Below, piece by piece: positions 1 to 8,806 of a stretch of 64,000 nucleotides of DNA. Both the position numbers and the translations under genes were made by a program. The stretch covers positions 124,001-188,000 of the forward strand of contig CBDDCD010000001.1 of the NCBI GenBank assembly GCA_965226025.1, given 5' to 3'. The notes under the pieces were generated by a model. The model was not told the DNA's origin. It saw only the letters and a list, made by a program, of their open reading frames with translations, and did no database searches. This DNA is from Moanibacter sp965226025 (GTDB taxonomy: Bacteria > Verrucomicrobiota > Verrucomicrobiia > Opitutales > UBA2987). How positions within the stretch are numbered: position 1 is the stretch's first letter; every line of letters starts with the position of its first letter.

Positions 1-1
1 G

Positions 2-517
2 CTCCCCTGGCTGGATGGCGTAAAGAAGGCTGGGGATACCGAGAGCTTCATAAAAGGTGAGCTGGCCAAGTTCGCCCGTGGCGAAGCTCTGACCGAGACG
101 GTTTTGCACGAGGGACGTATCGCCGGCGTCCTGGGATTCAACTCGATTGAGCGATCCAACCGAATCGGATACATCGGCTATTGGCTAGGCGAGGAGTTCA
201 ATGGACGTGGCATTATGACGGCGTGCGTGCGGGATCTCATCAGCTTGGGAACGGAGTACTATTCGTTAGAGAGGTTCGATATTCGATGCGCGGTCCAGAA
301 TGAAAAGAGTAGGGCGATACCGGAAAGGCTGAGGTTTTCGGAGGAATGCACGCTCCGGAGAGCTGAGAAAGTAAACGACAGTTGGTACGATCACGTGGTC
401 TATGGGCTCCTTGTAAATCAACACAACGAAGAAGGCAGTTCAAGTGGCAAAGGAGACGCACGCAGAAATGAGCATCAACATCCAACGCTCAACGTCCAAC
501 ATCCAACGTCGAAGTGA
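2..517 (+). CDS. GNAT N-acetyltransferase, RimJ/RimL-like, 5' partial
   Basis: The frame is open from the window edge, so the start lies outside. The translation begins LPWLDGVKKAGDTESFI, typical of the first helices of RimJ/RimL/YdaF-type acetyltransferases. It then shows the acetyl-CoA-binding region (YWLGEEFNGRGIMTACV, the family R/Q-x-x-G-x-G/A loop in the form NGRGIMT) and the C-terminal RAEKVN...DHVVYGLL signature. Such enzymes transfer acetyl from acetyl-CoA to N-terminal or side-chain amines in the cytoplasm. The real domain should end near base 420. The last 30 or so codons read through repetitive DNA (LNVQHPTSK) and are probably an accidental extension caused by repeat insertion at the 3' end. 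Substrate unknown. Confidence 0.85.
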   Translation, partial: LPWLDGVKKAGDTESFIKGELAKFARGEALTETVLHEGRIAGVLGFNSIERSNRIGYIGYWLGEEFNGRGIMTACVRDLISLGTEYYSLERFDIRCAVQNEKSRAIPERLRFSEECTLRRAEKVNDSWYDHVVYGLLVNQHNEEGSSSGKGDARRNEHQHPTLNVQHPTSK

Positions 518-542
518 GGAGAGTCGGCTTTCTATGTTGGAT
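474..542. repeat. CAACATCCAACG-type short repeat tract
   Basis: Short units of the type AACATCCAACGCTC/AACGTCCAACATCCAACGTC run head to tail here. They are followed 30 bases later by the inverted complement ATGTTGGAT. I recognise this repeat type from intergenic DNA of Planctomycetes and Verrucomicrobia, where its chance translation reads NIQRSTSNIQR. It overlaps the 3' end of the acetyltransferase and probably altered its C-terminus. Confidence 0.6.
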
Positions 543-644
543 CGCGGAATCCCTACCGTGATGAAGACAGATAGATCGGGGCCGCTCGAGAACGACTGCT
601 GTGATTCTTGGTTCTTGTCCATCGACTTCTAGAAATCGTCTAGG

Positions 645-2414
645 ATGTTATCTGACCCAGACCCCGGTGCACGCGTACCGCTTCGGCATTACGCTTCGCT
701 TCTAGCCCGCTATCTGGCTCCCTACAAGGGGCGGGTTGGGCTCCTGGCTGTGAGCATGCTCACAGGGATCGGGCTAAACCTCCTCAACCCACAGATTTTT
801 CGCTATTTCATCGACACAGCGACAACAGACGGACCCCTCGAGCATCTCGTCTGGGCGGGGTTCGCCTTTCTTGGCCTCGGAATTGGTCGGCAGATCGTCC
901 AAGTCGTTAGTTCCTATCTCGGCCAGGATGTGGGCTGGCGAGCTACTAACGAGATGCGCAACAATCTTGCCCTCCATTGTCTGAAACTTGACATGGGGTT
1001 CCACCACCAGCGAACTCCGGGCGAAATGATGGAGAGAGTGGACGGCGACACGACCGCGCTCTCCAGTTTCTTTTCTCAGTTCGTCATTCAAGTGTTGGGA
1101 GGTGCGATTTTGCTCTTCGGTGTGCTGGTCCTGGTATTTTTCGAGGATTGGCGGGTGGGTGCGGCGCTAACCTTATTTTCGGCTATTGCATTCGTGGTCC
1201 TCAATCTCACCCGGAACATCGCTGTTCCCATCTATACGGCCGAGAGGGAGGGCTATGCTCGGCTCTTCGGATTCCTTGAAGAGCGGCTCGTTGGCCTTGA
1301 GGACATACGGACGTGCGGCGCCGCTGACTACGCCGTAAACCGATTCCACAGCGTCAACAACGAAGTATTTAAACGCGTCAAGAAATCGGAACTCATGAAC
1401 GAGCTGCTGCGTGCCATTACCGGCATAATGTACGTCCTCGGGTTTGCCCTAGCCATGGGAATGGGCATCTGGCTCTACCGAGAAGGAATCTTCACCATTG
1501 GCGGCGTATTTCTGATCGTCCACTACTCTACGATGCTTCACGAACCGCTCTTCCAGATTAGCCGGCAGATCAACGAACTGCAGCGGGCCACCGCCGGTCT
1601 TAAACGAATCGAAGAGCTTCATCGTATTGAGACCAAAGTTCGACCGGGCCACGAGAGATTGACAACGAGACATCCCTTCGGCGTCCAGTTCAATCACGTC
1701 ACCTTCTCCTACAACCCCGGAGAGTTGGTCCTCGACGACGTCGATCTTACGATCAATCCCGGCGAGACATTGGGACTGCTCGGAAGAACGGGCAGCGGCA
1801 AGACGACCCTGACACGTCTCCTCTTCCGACTTCACGACATCAAGGAGGGTGACATTCGGATCGGCCAACAGTCGATCCGTGATGTCCGAGTCGAGGAGCT
1901 GCGCCGCAACGTCGGATTGGTTACGCAGGACGTACAGCTTTTCAACGCTTCCCTGCGCCAGAACCTGACCCTTTTCCAACCGGGAATATCCGATCTGAAG
2001 ATTATCTCAATATTGAGAGATCTGGGCCTTGGAAACTGGTTTGAATCCCTATCGAACGGGCTCGACAGCGAGCTCATTTCCGGGAGTAGCGGTCTCTCTG
2101 CGGGCGAGGCTCAGCTCCTTGCTTTCACCCGTATCTTCCTCAAAGATCCGGGGCTGGTCATTCTCGACGAACCCTCCTCGAGGCTCGATCCCACAACCGA
2201 GCGAACAATAAATCTGGCTGTCGAGCGGCTCCTCGAGAACAGGACGGGTATCATTATCGCCCACCGCCTTGAAACCGTAGAGAGGGTCGACCGCATCCTC
2301 ATCCTGGAGAGTGGACGCATTCAGGAGCATGGACGGCGCTCAGACCTGGCGGCGGATCCGAACTCTCAATTCTCGAGGCTGTTGCAGACAGGATTGGAGG
2401 AACTGACTGTATGA
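645..2414 (+). CDS. ABC exporter half-transporter, subunit A (canonical ATPase site)
   Basis: 589 aa fusion of a six-helix exporter membrane domain (about residues 25-325) and an ATPase domain (about 350-585). Visible motifs are Walker A GRTGSGKTT near residue 378, Q-loop GLVTQDVQLF, signature LSAGE near 484, Walker B LVILDEP near 503 with the catalytic Glu, and the switch His in IIIAHRLET. It lies in the inner membrane and uses ATP hydrolysis to export an unknown substrate. The stop overlaps the start of the next gene (ATGA), so the two are translationally coupled. The partner carries a degenerate catalytic Glu, so this subunit probably supplies the hydrolytically competent Walker B of a heterodimer. 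No peptidase or lantibiotic gene nearby hints at the substrate. Confidence 0.9.
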   Translation: MLSDPDPGARVPLRHYASLLARYLAPYKGRVGLLAVSMLTGIGLNLLNPQIFRYFIDTATTDGPLEHLVWAGFAFLGLGIGRQIVQVVSSYLGQDVGWRATNEMRNNLALHCLKLDMGFHHQRTPGEMMERVDGDTTALSSFFSQFVIQVLGGAILLFGVLVLVFFEDWRVGAALTLFSAIAFVVLNLTRNIAVPIYTAEREGYARLFGFLEERLVGLEDIRTCGAADYAVNRFHSVNNEVFKRVKKSELMNELLRAITGIMYVLGFALAMGMGIWLYREGIFTIGGVFLIVHYSTMLHEPLFQISRQINELQRATAGLKRIEELHRIETKVRPGHERLTTRHPFGVQFNHVTFSYNPGELVLDDVDLTINPGETLGLLGRTGSGKTTLTRLLFRLHDIKEGDIRIGQQSIRDVRVEELRRNVGLVTQDVQLFNASLRQNLTLFQPGISDLKIISILRDLGLGNWFESLSNGLDSELISGSSGLSAGEAQLLAFTRIFLKDPGLVILDEPSSRLDPTTERTINLAVERLLENRTGIIIAHRLETVERVDRILILESGRIQEHGRRSDLAADPNSQFSRLLQTGLEELTV

Positions 2415-4165
2415 ATCGACCTATGTCCATGCGGCAGACGACCTGGAGGCTCTTGAAGTTCCGGCCTCTTCTCTTCCTGTCGACCATCTTCTTTCGAGGT
2501 ATCGACGACGTCGCACCTTTCCTGGCCGGACTCATTCTGAAGGGCTTTTTCGATGCTCTAACCGGTCAAGCAGAAGCGGGATTCACTGCCGTCACCTTCG
2601 TCGCCCTTTTTGTTGCAGTCGAATTGGGGGATCGCGTCGCTCTTTTCGGGTCCGCTTTCACCTGGCCGCGCTGGTGGTACTCGATCGAGACGCTGTTGAG
2701 GCGCAACCTCATGACCGCCATTCTAGAGGTTCGAGACCCCAATCGCGTATCGGCGTCTTCGGGAGAAGTAACCAATCGTTTTCGCGACGACGTCAGTGGA
2801 ATCATCTACTACTTAAACCAATATATCCACTTGTGGGGCAATCTGATCTTCGCAGTCCTCGCCATCCGCTACATGGCCGGTATCGATCCCGGTATCACCC
2901 TCGTAACTATCGTCCCTGCCATATGCGTGGTCATTATCGTGGATGCATGTCGGAAACTGATCCATAGGTACCGCATCGCTCAACGCGTCGCCACGGAGCG
3001 GGCCACCAACTTGATCAATGAGATGTTTCAGTCGGTCCTCGCCATAAAGGTGGCCACCGCGGAGACCGATGTCGTGAAGCATTTTCGCGGACTAAATGAC
3101 CAGCGCCGCAAATCTACTTTGATCGACAACATTTTCAATGAGGTGCTCCAGTCCATCAATGCGAACCTGGGACATATCGCAACCGGAGTGATCCTCATTC
3201 TGGTTGCGCAGAAAATGAAATCTGGAAGCTTCACGGTCGGCGACATGGCCCTCTTTGCGACCTACGTCGGTCAGGTTGCGCGAAGCGGTTCCCTTCTTGG
3301 CACACTCCTCGCCCAACATAAAAGGGCGGAGGTCTCCTACGAGCGTATGACGAACACAATCGAGGAGATTCCCCGCCATCGTCTCTCGGATGACGCACCT
3401 CTCTACCTGACCGAATCGCCGCCGCCTATGCTAGAAGGATGGGATCGGTTGCGGGAGCTCGTGGTCGAAGGGATCAGATATACCTATCCGGAGTCGAGCG
3501 TCGGCATTGCTGATATCTCGTTTCGACTACCCGTAGGATCCTTCACTGTAATTACCGGTCAGATCGGCGCCGGCAAGACGACCTTGCTTCGTTCCATTCT
3601 CGGAACCCTCCCTCTCGAAACAGGCGCGGTCAAATGGAACGGTCAGACGATTGACGACCCGAAGACCTTTCTCACGCCTCCACGATGCGCCTACACTTCT
3701 CAGATACCACATCTCTTCAGTGAATCTTTGCGCGATAACATACTTCTGGGTCTGCCTGACGATTCCTTAGCTCTGGACAGGGCGCTTCATCACGGTGTCA
3801 TGGAGAAGGAGGTCTCGTCGCTCGAGGAGGGTCTCGACTCGATCGTGGGTCCGCGCGGTGTAAAACTCTCCGGTGGCCAGATTCAACGCGCCGCCGCCGC
3901 GCGGATGTTTATCCGGGATGCAGACCTTCTCGTCTTTGACGACCTGTCATCCGCTCTCGACGTCGAAACCGAACGAATTCTGTGGACCCGCTTATTCGAG
4001 CGGCGCCAGGCCACATGCTTGGTCGTCTCCCACCGAAGGCCGGTCCTCCGCCGGGCCGATCAAATCGTGGTCCTAAAGAACGGGAGAGTGGACTCCGTCG
4101 GCACTTTGGATGAACTGCTCGAAGCGTCCATAGAAATGAGAGCGCTGTGGAATGTGGACGCCTAG
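2411..4165 (+). CDS. ABC exporter half-transporter, subunit B (degenerate Walker B)
   Basis: 584 aa, the same architecture as its neighbour: transmembrane domain at about 15-310 and ATPase at about 345-580. Walker A is GQIGAGKTT (about 382), Q-loop YTSQIPHLF, signature LSGGQ (about 486). Walker B reads LLVFDDLSSALD, with Asp where the catalytic Glu is expected; the H-loop is LVVSHRRP. In known heterodimeric exporters (TM287/288, BmrCD type) one subunit has just such a weakened site, so a heterodimer with the upstream protein is the natural reading. The start overlaps the upstream stop by four bases. The TAG stop is the first three bases of a TAGGAATCTGTCGG repeat, so the natural C-terminus may have been trimmed or its stop replaced by that insertion. 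Confidence 0.9.
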   Translation: MNRPMSMRQTTWRLLKFRPLLFLSTIFFRGIDDVAPFLAGLILKGFFDALTGQAEAGFTAVTFVALFVAVELGDRVALFGSAFTWPRWWYSIETLLRRNLMTAILEVRDPNRVSASSGEVTNRFRDDVSGIIYYLNQYIHLWGNLIFAVLAIRYMAGIDPGITLVTIVPAICVVIIVDACRKLIHRYRIAQRVATERATNLINEMFQSVLAIKVATAETDVVKHFRGLNDQRRKSTLIDNIFNEVLQSINANLGHIATGVILILVAQKMKSGSFTVGDMALFATYVGQVARSGSLLGTLLAQHKRAEVSYERMTNTIEEIPRHRLSDDAPLYLTESPPPMLEGWDRLRELVVEGIRYTYPESSVGIADISFRLPVGSFTVITGQIGAGKTTLLRSILGTLPLETGAVKWNGQTIDDPKTFLTPPRCAYTSQIPHLFSESLRDNILLGLPDDSLALDRALHHGVMEKEVSSLEEGLDSIVGPRGVKLSGGQIQRAAAARMFIRDADLLVFDDLSSALDVETERILWTRLFERRQATCLVVSHRRPVLRRADQIVVLKNGRVDSVGTLDELLEASIEMRALWNVDA

Positions 4166-4260
4166 GAATCTGTCGGTTCTGAGTTTCGAATCTATTATTG
4201 TGAGCGTAATTTACTTGCTCGTTCAGGCATTTCTTGGTGTCGAGCACCGACATCTTCGCC
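4163..4260. repeat. TAGGAATCTGTCGG miniature inverted-repeat element, copy 1
   Basis: The left end TAGGAATCTGTCGG is exact. The right end is a decayed complement (ACCGACATCTTCG at 4246-4258). The length of about 98 bp and the central GCGTAATTTAC match the other members. The element supplies the stop codon of the preceding ABC gene. Confidence 0.7.
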
Positions 4261-4359
4261 GCCCCGATGTCCGGTCCGAATGTCGATTTGTCTCGTCTTT
4301 AGTTCGACCATTGAGAGTATCCCGCTTTTTCATCAGAAGACTTATACAATGCGACTATG

Positions 4360-4395
4360 AATACCCTGGAGATCGTCCACGATTTCCAGGGTATT
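4360..4395 (+). promoter_or_regulatory. Perfect 11-bp inverted repeat just before the cupin ribosome-binding site
   Basis: AATACCCTGGA (4360-4370) and its exact complement TCCAGGGTATT (4385-4395) can form a hairpin with a 14-base loop. The Shine-Dalgarno AGGAGG (4397-4402) and the preferred ATG (4414) follow at once. The position suits an operator or a translational control hairpin. Function is inferred from position alone. Confidence 0.45.
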
Positions 4396-4413
4396 CAGGA
4401 GGGAATCGAGACA

Positions 4414-4776
4414 ATGGAAAAGGCAACATTAAGTCGTGCCGACCAAGCTAAGACGGTCCCGTTTGACTGGGGAACACTGACGTGGTTTGCAAATGCGGAA
4501 ATTGGGAACTCAACCGATATGACGGTGGGGAAGTGCGTTTTGAAGCCTGGCCAGGAGAATCCGCTTCATCGACATCCCAATTGCTCGGAAATGCTGGTCG
4601 TCCTTCAGGGTACGATTGAGCATGTCATAGAAGAGGGACGCGAAGTACGGATGGGTCCCGGCGACTGCATCAACCTGCCTGTCAATCTTCCCCACAGAGC
4701 GCGCAATGTCGGTTCCGATGATGCGCTTCTGATGATCTCGTTCTCGTCAGCTTATCGAGAAACGGTTGAAGTTTAG
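4414..4776 (+). CDS. Small cupin-domain protein
   Basis: 120 aa single-domain cupin. The first conserved motif is G(X)5HXH-like (GQENPLHRHPNCSEMLVVL, His-x-His about residues 52-54, Glu about 58). The second is GPGDCINLPVNLPH, with the third His ligand. Such proteins bind a divalent metal in a small beta-barrel and act as dioxygenases, isomerases or sensors; the exact role cannot be told. I chose ATG 4414 because AGGAGG sits 11 bases upstream. An in-frame ATG at 4357 would put the inverted repeat and the Shine-Dalgarno inside the coding region. Stands alone between the ABC pair and a convergent thiamine-diphosphate enzyme. Confidence 0.75.
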   Translation: MEKATLSRADQAKTVPFDWGTLTWFANAEIGNSTDMTVGKCVLKPGQENPLHRHPNCSEMLVVLQGTIEHVIEEGREVRMGPGDCINLPVNLPHRARNVGSDDALLMISFSSAYRETVEV

Positions 4777-4902
4777 GAAATTGGGATACGGGGCAACGTT
4801 CCTTACCTACCCTGTTGGAACCGCTTCCATTCCGGCCCAAGTTGTCGCTGATCTGGAGATCCCACTACTGCCCGGCGAATTCCATACCCAGTAGGCAGTA
4901 AT

Positions 4903-6537
4903 TCAAAATCTCGAAACCTCGACCTCCTTGCTGGTCATGAACTCGAGGAGAGCAGGCGCGCCTTCTTCAGTTTTTTGGATGCCACGTTTGATAGCGGGAA
5001 TGATCTCATTCGGAGATTCGATGCGTTCCCCATAGCCTCCGAAGGCTTCGGCCATTTTCGAGTAGTTTCCTGAGATGTCGGTCGAGCGGTATTTCTCCGT
5101 GGAAACAGGCATGATCTTCAGTTCAATGGCCATGGAGAGGTTGTTGAACAGAACTGAAAGGATCGGGATGCGTTCGCGCACCGCTGTTTCAAAATCCATT
5201 CCCGTAAATCCGATCGCGGCATCTCCCCAGACGTTGATACAGAGTTTGTCCGGACAGGCCAGCTTCGCTCCCATGGCCAAGCCCAAGCCGTAGCCGAGTT
5301 GGGTAGTCTTGCCCCATCCAATATAGGATAGGGGAGTTGTGCTGGTCCAGAAGGGCGAAAGCTGGTCTCGAGGACTTCCTGCGTCATGGGTGATGATGGT
5401 GTTGTCGATGTCGACCGTGTGCATGAGGTCCCAGATCACCCGATAGGGTGAAAAAGGTGTGGATGCGTCCGTCAGTTTCGGCATCCATTTGTCCATGAAT
5501 GTCTTCTTCAGCGTCTCGATCTCGCCTGTGACCTCTTCCAGGCGGCCGCGCGGTTTGCCACCCAGGTGATCGGAGATACACTCGATCAGAGCTTTTAAAG
5601 TGAGGTCCGCATCACCTACCAGCGCGTGACTCACTGCAACGTCCTTGTTGATATCGGCCGGATCGAGAGTTGCGTGGACAACTTTTTTGCCTTCGGGGAT
5701 ATCGATGGCGAACGAAGATCGTGTGAAGCTACAGCCAATGCCAAAAATGACGTCGGCTCTGGCCACGAATTCGTGCATCGCCAGCGGTACCGCAACGCCT
5801 CCCGCGCCGAGAGCTAGAGGATGATTCTCAGGAATGGAGCTCTTCCCACCGAGGCTGGTCGCGACCGGCGCCTCGAGGAGCTCCGCCAGCGCCTTCAGGG
5901 AATCCCATGCTTCCGCATAGTGAATACCCTGTCCGGCGTAAATGACAGGTCTTTCCGCGTCCAGCAGAACTCGAGAAGTTTCCTCAACGGCGTCCGGATC
6001 CGGAGCGGACCGTGTGACCGGAACAGGAGAGTAATTGAATGGACCCGGCAATTCCTCTCCGAATAGATCAAAAGGAATCTCCACCAAAACAGGACCCGGG
6101 CGTCCGTTTCGCAACCGGGTGAAAGCACGGCGCATGACCTCCTCGACGGCTCCGCTGGTGCTGAGGGCCTCGCAGGACTTGGTGACGTGTTGGAAATTCA
6201 GGAAGGAACTGAAGTTCGGATTGATATGGGCCAGTTCGCGTTTGAATCCGGCCGGCAGTACCAGAACCGGAGAGGATTCTCCGTATGCTTGGGCGACGCC
6301 ACCAAATGCGTTCTCCGAGCCCGGCCCGTGCTGCATACAGAAGACACCGATGCGTTTCCCAGAAGAAATTCGGCCGAGGGCATCTGCCATATGAAGCCCA
6401 ATCCGCTCCTGGCGCACGATAATCGGACGGATATCCTGTTTCGCTGCCGCCTCGATGAGGTGATTTACAGGATAGGCGAAGAGAAATTCGACTCCTTCGG
6501 CCTTTAGTGTACTGGCGATGGCATCAGCTACTGTCAT
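4903..6537 (-). CDS. Thiamine-diphosphate-dependent enzyme, acetolactate-synthase-like
   Basis: 544 aa from the preferred ATG at 6537 (an upstream ATG at 6606 adds 23 non-conserved residues). Three-domain ThDP architecture: the N-terminal PYR domain carries the activating Glu in VRQERIG (about residue 44), followed by the central domain and the C-terminal PP domain. The ThDP-Mg motif appears as GDAAIGF about 437 followed by NN about 27 residues later. The family decarboxylates a 2-keto acid and transfers or oxidises the resulting enamine. The usual ALS FAD and herbicide-site residues were not checked, and no regulatory small subunit is adjacent, so a benzoylformate-decarboxylase or oxalyl-CoA-decarboxylase-like role is equally possible. 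Single gene, convergent with the cupin. Confidence 0.8.
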   Translation of the reverse strand: MTVADAIASTLKAEGVEFLFAYPVNHLIEAAAKQDIRPIIVRQERIGLHMADALGRISSGKRIGVFCMQHGPGSENAFGGVAQAYGESSPVLVLPAGFKRELAHINPNFSSFLNFQHVTKSCEALSTSGAVEEVMRRAFTRLRNGRPGPVLVEIPFDLFGEELPGPFNYSPVPVTRSAPDPDAVEETSRVLLDAERPVIYAGQGIHYAEAWDSLKALAELLEAPVATSLGGKSSIPENHPLALGAGGVAVPLAMHEFVARADVIFGIGCSFTRSSFAIDIPEGKKVVHATLDPADINKDVAVSHALVGDADLTLKALIECISDHLGGKPRGRLEEVTGEIETLKKTFMDKWMPKLTDASTPFSPYRVIWDLMHTVDIDNTIITHDAGSPRDQLSPFWTSTTPLSYIGWGKTTQLGYGLGLAMGAKLACPDKLCINVWGDAAIGFTGMDFETAVRERIPILSVLFNNLSMAIELKIMPVSTEKYRSTDISGNYSKMAEAFGGYGERIESPNEIIPAIKRGIQKTEEGAPALLEFMTSKEVEVSRF

Positions 6538-6717
6538 GATTTTCTCGTTGTCGTATTGAGGAGGTGTTGAAGCTTCTGAGGAAACCGCTGATATGATACT
6601 ACGCAACGCGAATCGGTAGCGACGAGAAAATTCCTTCCGTGACCAGAGAGGAATCTCTTGTCACGGGAATGCCAGGAGATCGAAGAATCGAAAAGGGCCG
6701 AGTCGATGAATCGGTCA

Positions 6718-6853
6718 GCGGCGCGTCCGGCGGCCACGCCCTACCTCCTCACGGTTGAACATGAACGGACTCGGTCCAATTCGCTCATCTCGATTAAGAG
6801 AAAAGTGTCCTATGAACCATTGGGTGGTAGGGCGTGGCCGCCGGACGCGCCGC
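6718..6853. repeat. 136-bp element with perfect 28-bp inverted ends
   Basis: Bases 6718-6745 (starting GCGGCGCGTCCGGCGGCC) are the exact reverse complement of 6826-6853, separated by 80 bases. It lies in the gap between the thiamine enzyme and the methyltransferase remnant and has no coding content of its own. It looks like a non-autonomous mobile or REP-like hairpin. The rest of the 6538-6938 gap shows nothing else recognisable. Confidence 0.75.
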
Positions 6854-7235
6854 GGAACCCTTGAGCGTGTCAAAGACTCTAATCGATTCGACCTTGAGCC
6901 TACCTGCCTCAGTCCATTCATATAGAAGGGAGAAAATCATGGAACGAGTCGAATTGATCAAACCGGATTTCCCTAAAGACGCTTTTGCCGGCACAGCGAC
7001 CTACTATGCCCGCTACCGAGTAGCCTATCCTAAAGTAGAGGCTGTCCCAAATCCGAGAGGATTTGGGTGGAAGCCTGATACCGATATCAATCTTCGTCAC
7101 GTTATGTAGACCACGACATGCCTTCCGTCCTCGGTAGCTTACCTTTTATCCGTTATGCACCTTTCCAGCACCCTTCCTCTCGCTTTGAGTCGATAGTTCT
7201 CCCAAGGAAGCGCCTCTGACTCGATTCTTGGATCC

Positions 7236-8714
7236 CTATGCCGCCTGCGTTGCCTCTTTCTCATGTTCTTGCGCAAGTCTCTGCGCGATTTTCCATAGAT
7301 TGTGGGACAGAACCGACCAGGCCACGCTAAGGTTACGGTTGTCAAAGCCTTTGCTGCGTATCTTGCCCCCGTGCCATCGGTTCTTGAGCACTCCGATCCG
7401 GCCTTCGGTGCTCCCTCGTCGTCGCTGCAACCGGACAAAGCGCGGCTCCTCCATCCGCTCCTTGAGCTCTTGTGGATTGCGGGGCGTAAGGGCGTCAAAA
7501 ATCCCCTCTGCCTGGAGCCGCTTGCTGGCCGCCTTCGAGGCATAGCCCCGATCCCCACTGATCGCTTCGATCTTCTCCTCTAAAGCGAAGCCCTTTTGCC
7601 TCTCCAGACTTTCCCAAAGCTGCTTCAATTCGCTCGGGGCCTGCCCCCCATACAGTTTCCAGTCCAACAGATATCCCTCTGCGCTCTCGCATAAATAAAG
7701 GGTGTTGCCAAACTCCACCTCCCGATCTGCCTTGCCTCGCACGATGACGTCAATCTCAGGTTCGTAGGCGCTCAGGATCTTCTCCTCATTCTTCACCTGC
7801 CGCCCCCCTATGATCCGTTCGTGCGCCTGTTTCATGACCTGCGGTATCTGCTCTAACATACCATCCATTCGCTCGATGATTCGGCTCGCCTTCTTCTCGG
7901 TGTAATCGCTTTGCATCCACATAGCTTCCAATAAGTCACGGTGGCGAAGGGCATGGCCCTCAATCTTCTTGAGCAATAGCTTCATCCGCCGCAGGATCCC
8001 TTTACGCGCTTTGCCCGCCTCCCGGCGCCGACGCGCATGCGTCATCTCCAGGCACCGTTTGTTCATCTCCCGAGCCAATCCCTTTGCTCCCTGGGGCATG
8101 CGCTGTTTCATTCCCGCCTGCCGGATCAGACTGATCGCCTTGAGCAGTGTTGCTCCCACATCCTTGAGCAAGACCCAGTCCACGGGCCAGTGGATGTTCG
8201 CTTCCAGGCAAGTGGCGTCGATCAGGCATTCCCTCGTATCGATCGGCTTCTCTAATCCTGCCTCACCACAATGTTCAGCATTGCCCACCACCTCGGTCAT
8301 CCTTGCATGCAGCTGTCTCAGATACGCTTCGTCGAAGAATTTCGAATCCCGTTCCAGACTGCTCTTCGATATTTTCCGGATCCCGTCTACCTCACGCACC
8401 CGGCAAAAATTAGCCAGAAGCTCACTGCGTCCCAACTCCTGCGACAGACAACGAAAGGATATCCCTCCGAGTAAATGACGCACCACCTCCACCCGCAGCG
8501 CTTTTATCGCTCTTAGAGCGCGTCGCTCCCGATCCTTCCCTCCCGCTTCATCCCATCCTTCCAAGGCTTTTACGATCGCCTCCCTTTCCAGCGAGGAGTC
8601 GATCAAAACCCGGTCAATCCGCTCCATTGTTTCCAGAAACACGGTGTAGTCTTTGCATCGAATGACTGGAGTTAGGGCTGGACGCAGGAAGCTTTGTACG
8701 GCAATATTTTTCAT
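7236..8714 (-). CDS. DDE transposase of IS copy 1 (intact)
   Basis: 492 aa, full length. N-terminal DUF772-like helical region (HLLGGISFRCLSQELGRS), then a catalytic domain with the DDE set visible as IDATCLE (about residue 166), ISGDRGYAS (about 394) and GSTEGRIGVLKNRW (Glu about 440). The tail VAWSVLSHNLWKIAQ is typical of IS5/IS1182-like enzymes; I cannot fix the subfamily. It acts in the cytoplasm on its own inverted repeats. It differs from copy 2 at one residue noted (LLANFC versus LLTNFC) and has the five-T run that keeps the C-terminal frame, so it is probably functional. Confidence 0.92.
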   Translation of the reverse strand: MKNIAVQSFLRPALTPVIRCKDYTVFLETMERIDRVLIDSSLEREAIVKALEGWDEAGGKDRERRALRAIKALRVEVVRHLLGGISFRCLSQELGRSELLANFCRVREVDGIRKISKSSLERDSKFFDEAYLRQLHARMTEVVGNAEHCGEAGLEKPIDTRECLIDATCLEANIHWPVDWVLLKDVGATLLKAISLIRQAGMKQRMPQGAKGLAREMNKRCLEMTHARRRREAGKARKGILRRMKLLLKKIEGHALRHRDLLEAMWMQSDYTEKKASRIIERMDGMLEQIPQVMKQAHERIIGGRQVKNEEKILSAYEPEIDVIVRGKADREVEFGNTLYLCESAEGYLLDWKLYGGQAPSELKQLWESLERQKGFALEEKIEAISGDRGYASKAASKRLQAEGIFDALTPRNPQELKERMEEPRFVRLQRRRGSTEGRIGVLKNRWHGGKIRSKGFDNRNLSVAWSVLSHNLWKIAQRLAQEHEKEATQAA

Positions 8715-8765
8715 GAGAAGGGCGTGCTTTGTATTTGACTAACGCAAGCATAAGCGCCCCTTTTC

Positions 8766-8806
8766 GCCGGATCGAGCTTTTTGCAGCTCTATCCGGCCTT
8801 TTTTTT
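8766..8806 (+). terminator. Intrinsic terminator inside IS end
   Basis: A 13-bp near-perfect stem (GCCGGATCGAGCT / AGCTCTATCCGGC) followed by CTTTTTTTT. It points against the transposase gene, i.e. it stops transcripts running out through this end. The same structure lies on the minus strand at 11316-11356 in copy 2 and 14221-14261 in copy 3. Confidence 0.75.

Noticed and set aside
444..632. 62-codon open frame MSINIQRSTSNIQ...
   Set aside because: It is the chance translation of the CAACATCCAACG repeat tract, not a gene.
2090..2110. LSAGE instead of LSGGQ in the first ABC subunit taken as inactivation
   Set aside because: This variation is common in active ABC ATPases; only the Walker B Asp in the second subunit is notable.
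7969..8478. 169-codon frame antisense to the IS transposase (recurs in all three copies)
   Set aside because: It is the shadow of the transposase coding frame; recurrence only reflects IS copy number.
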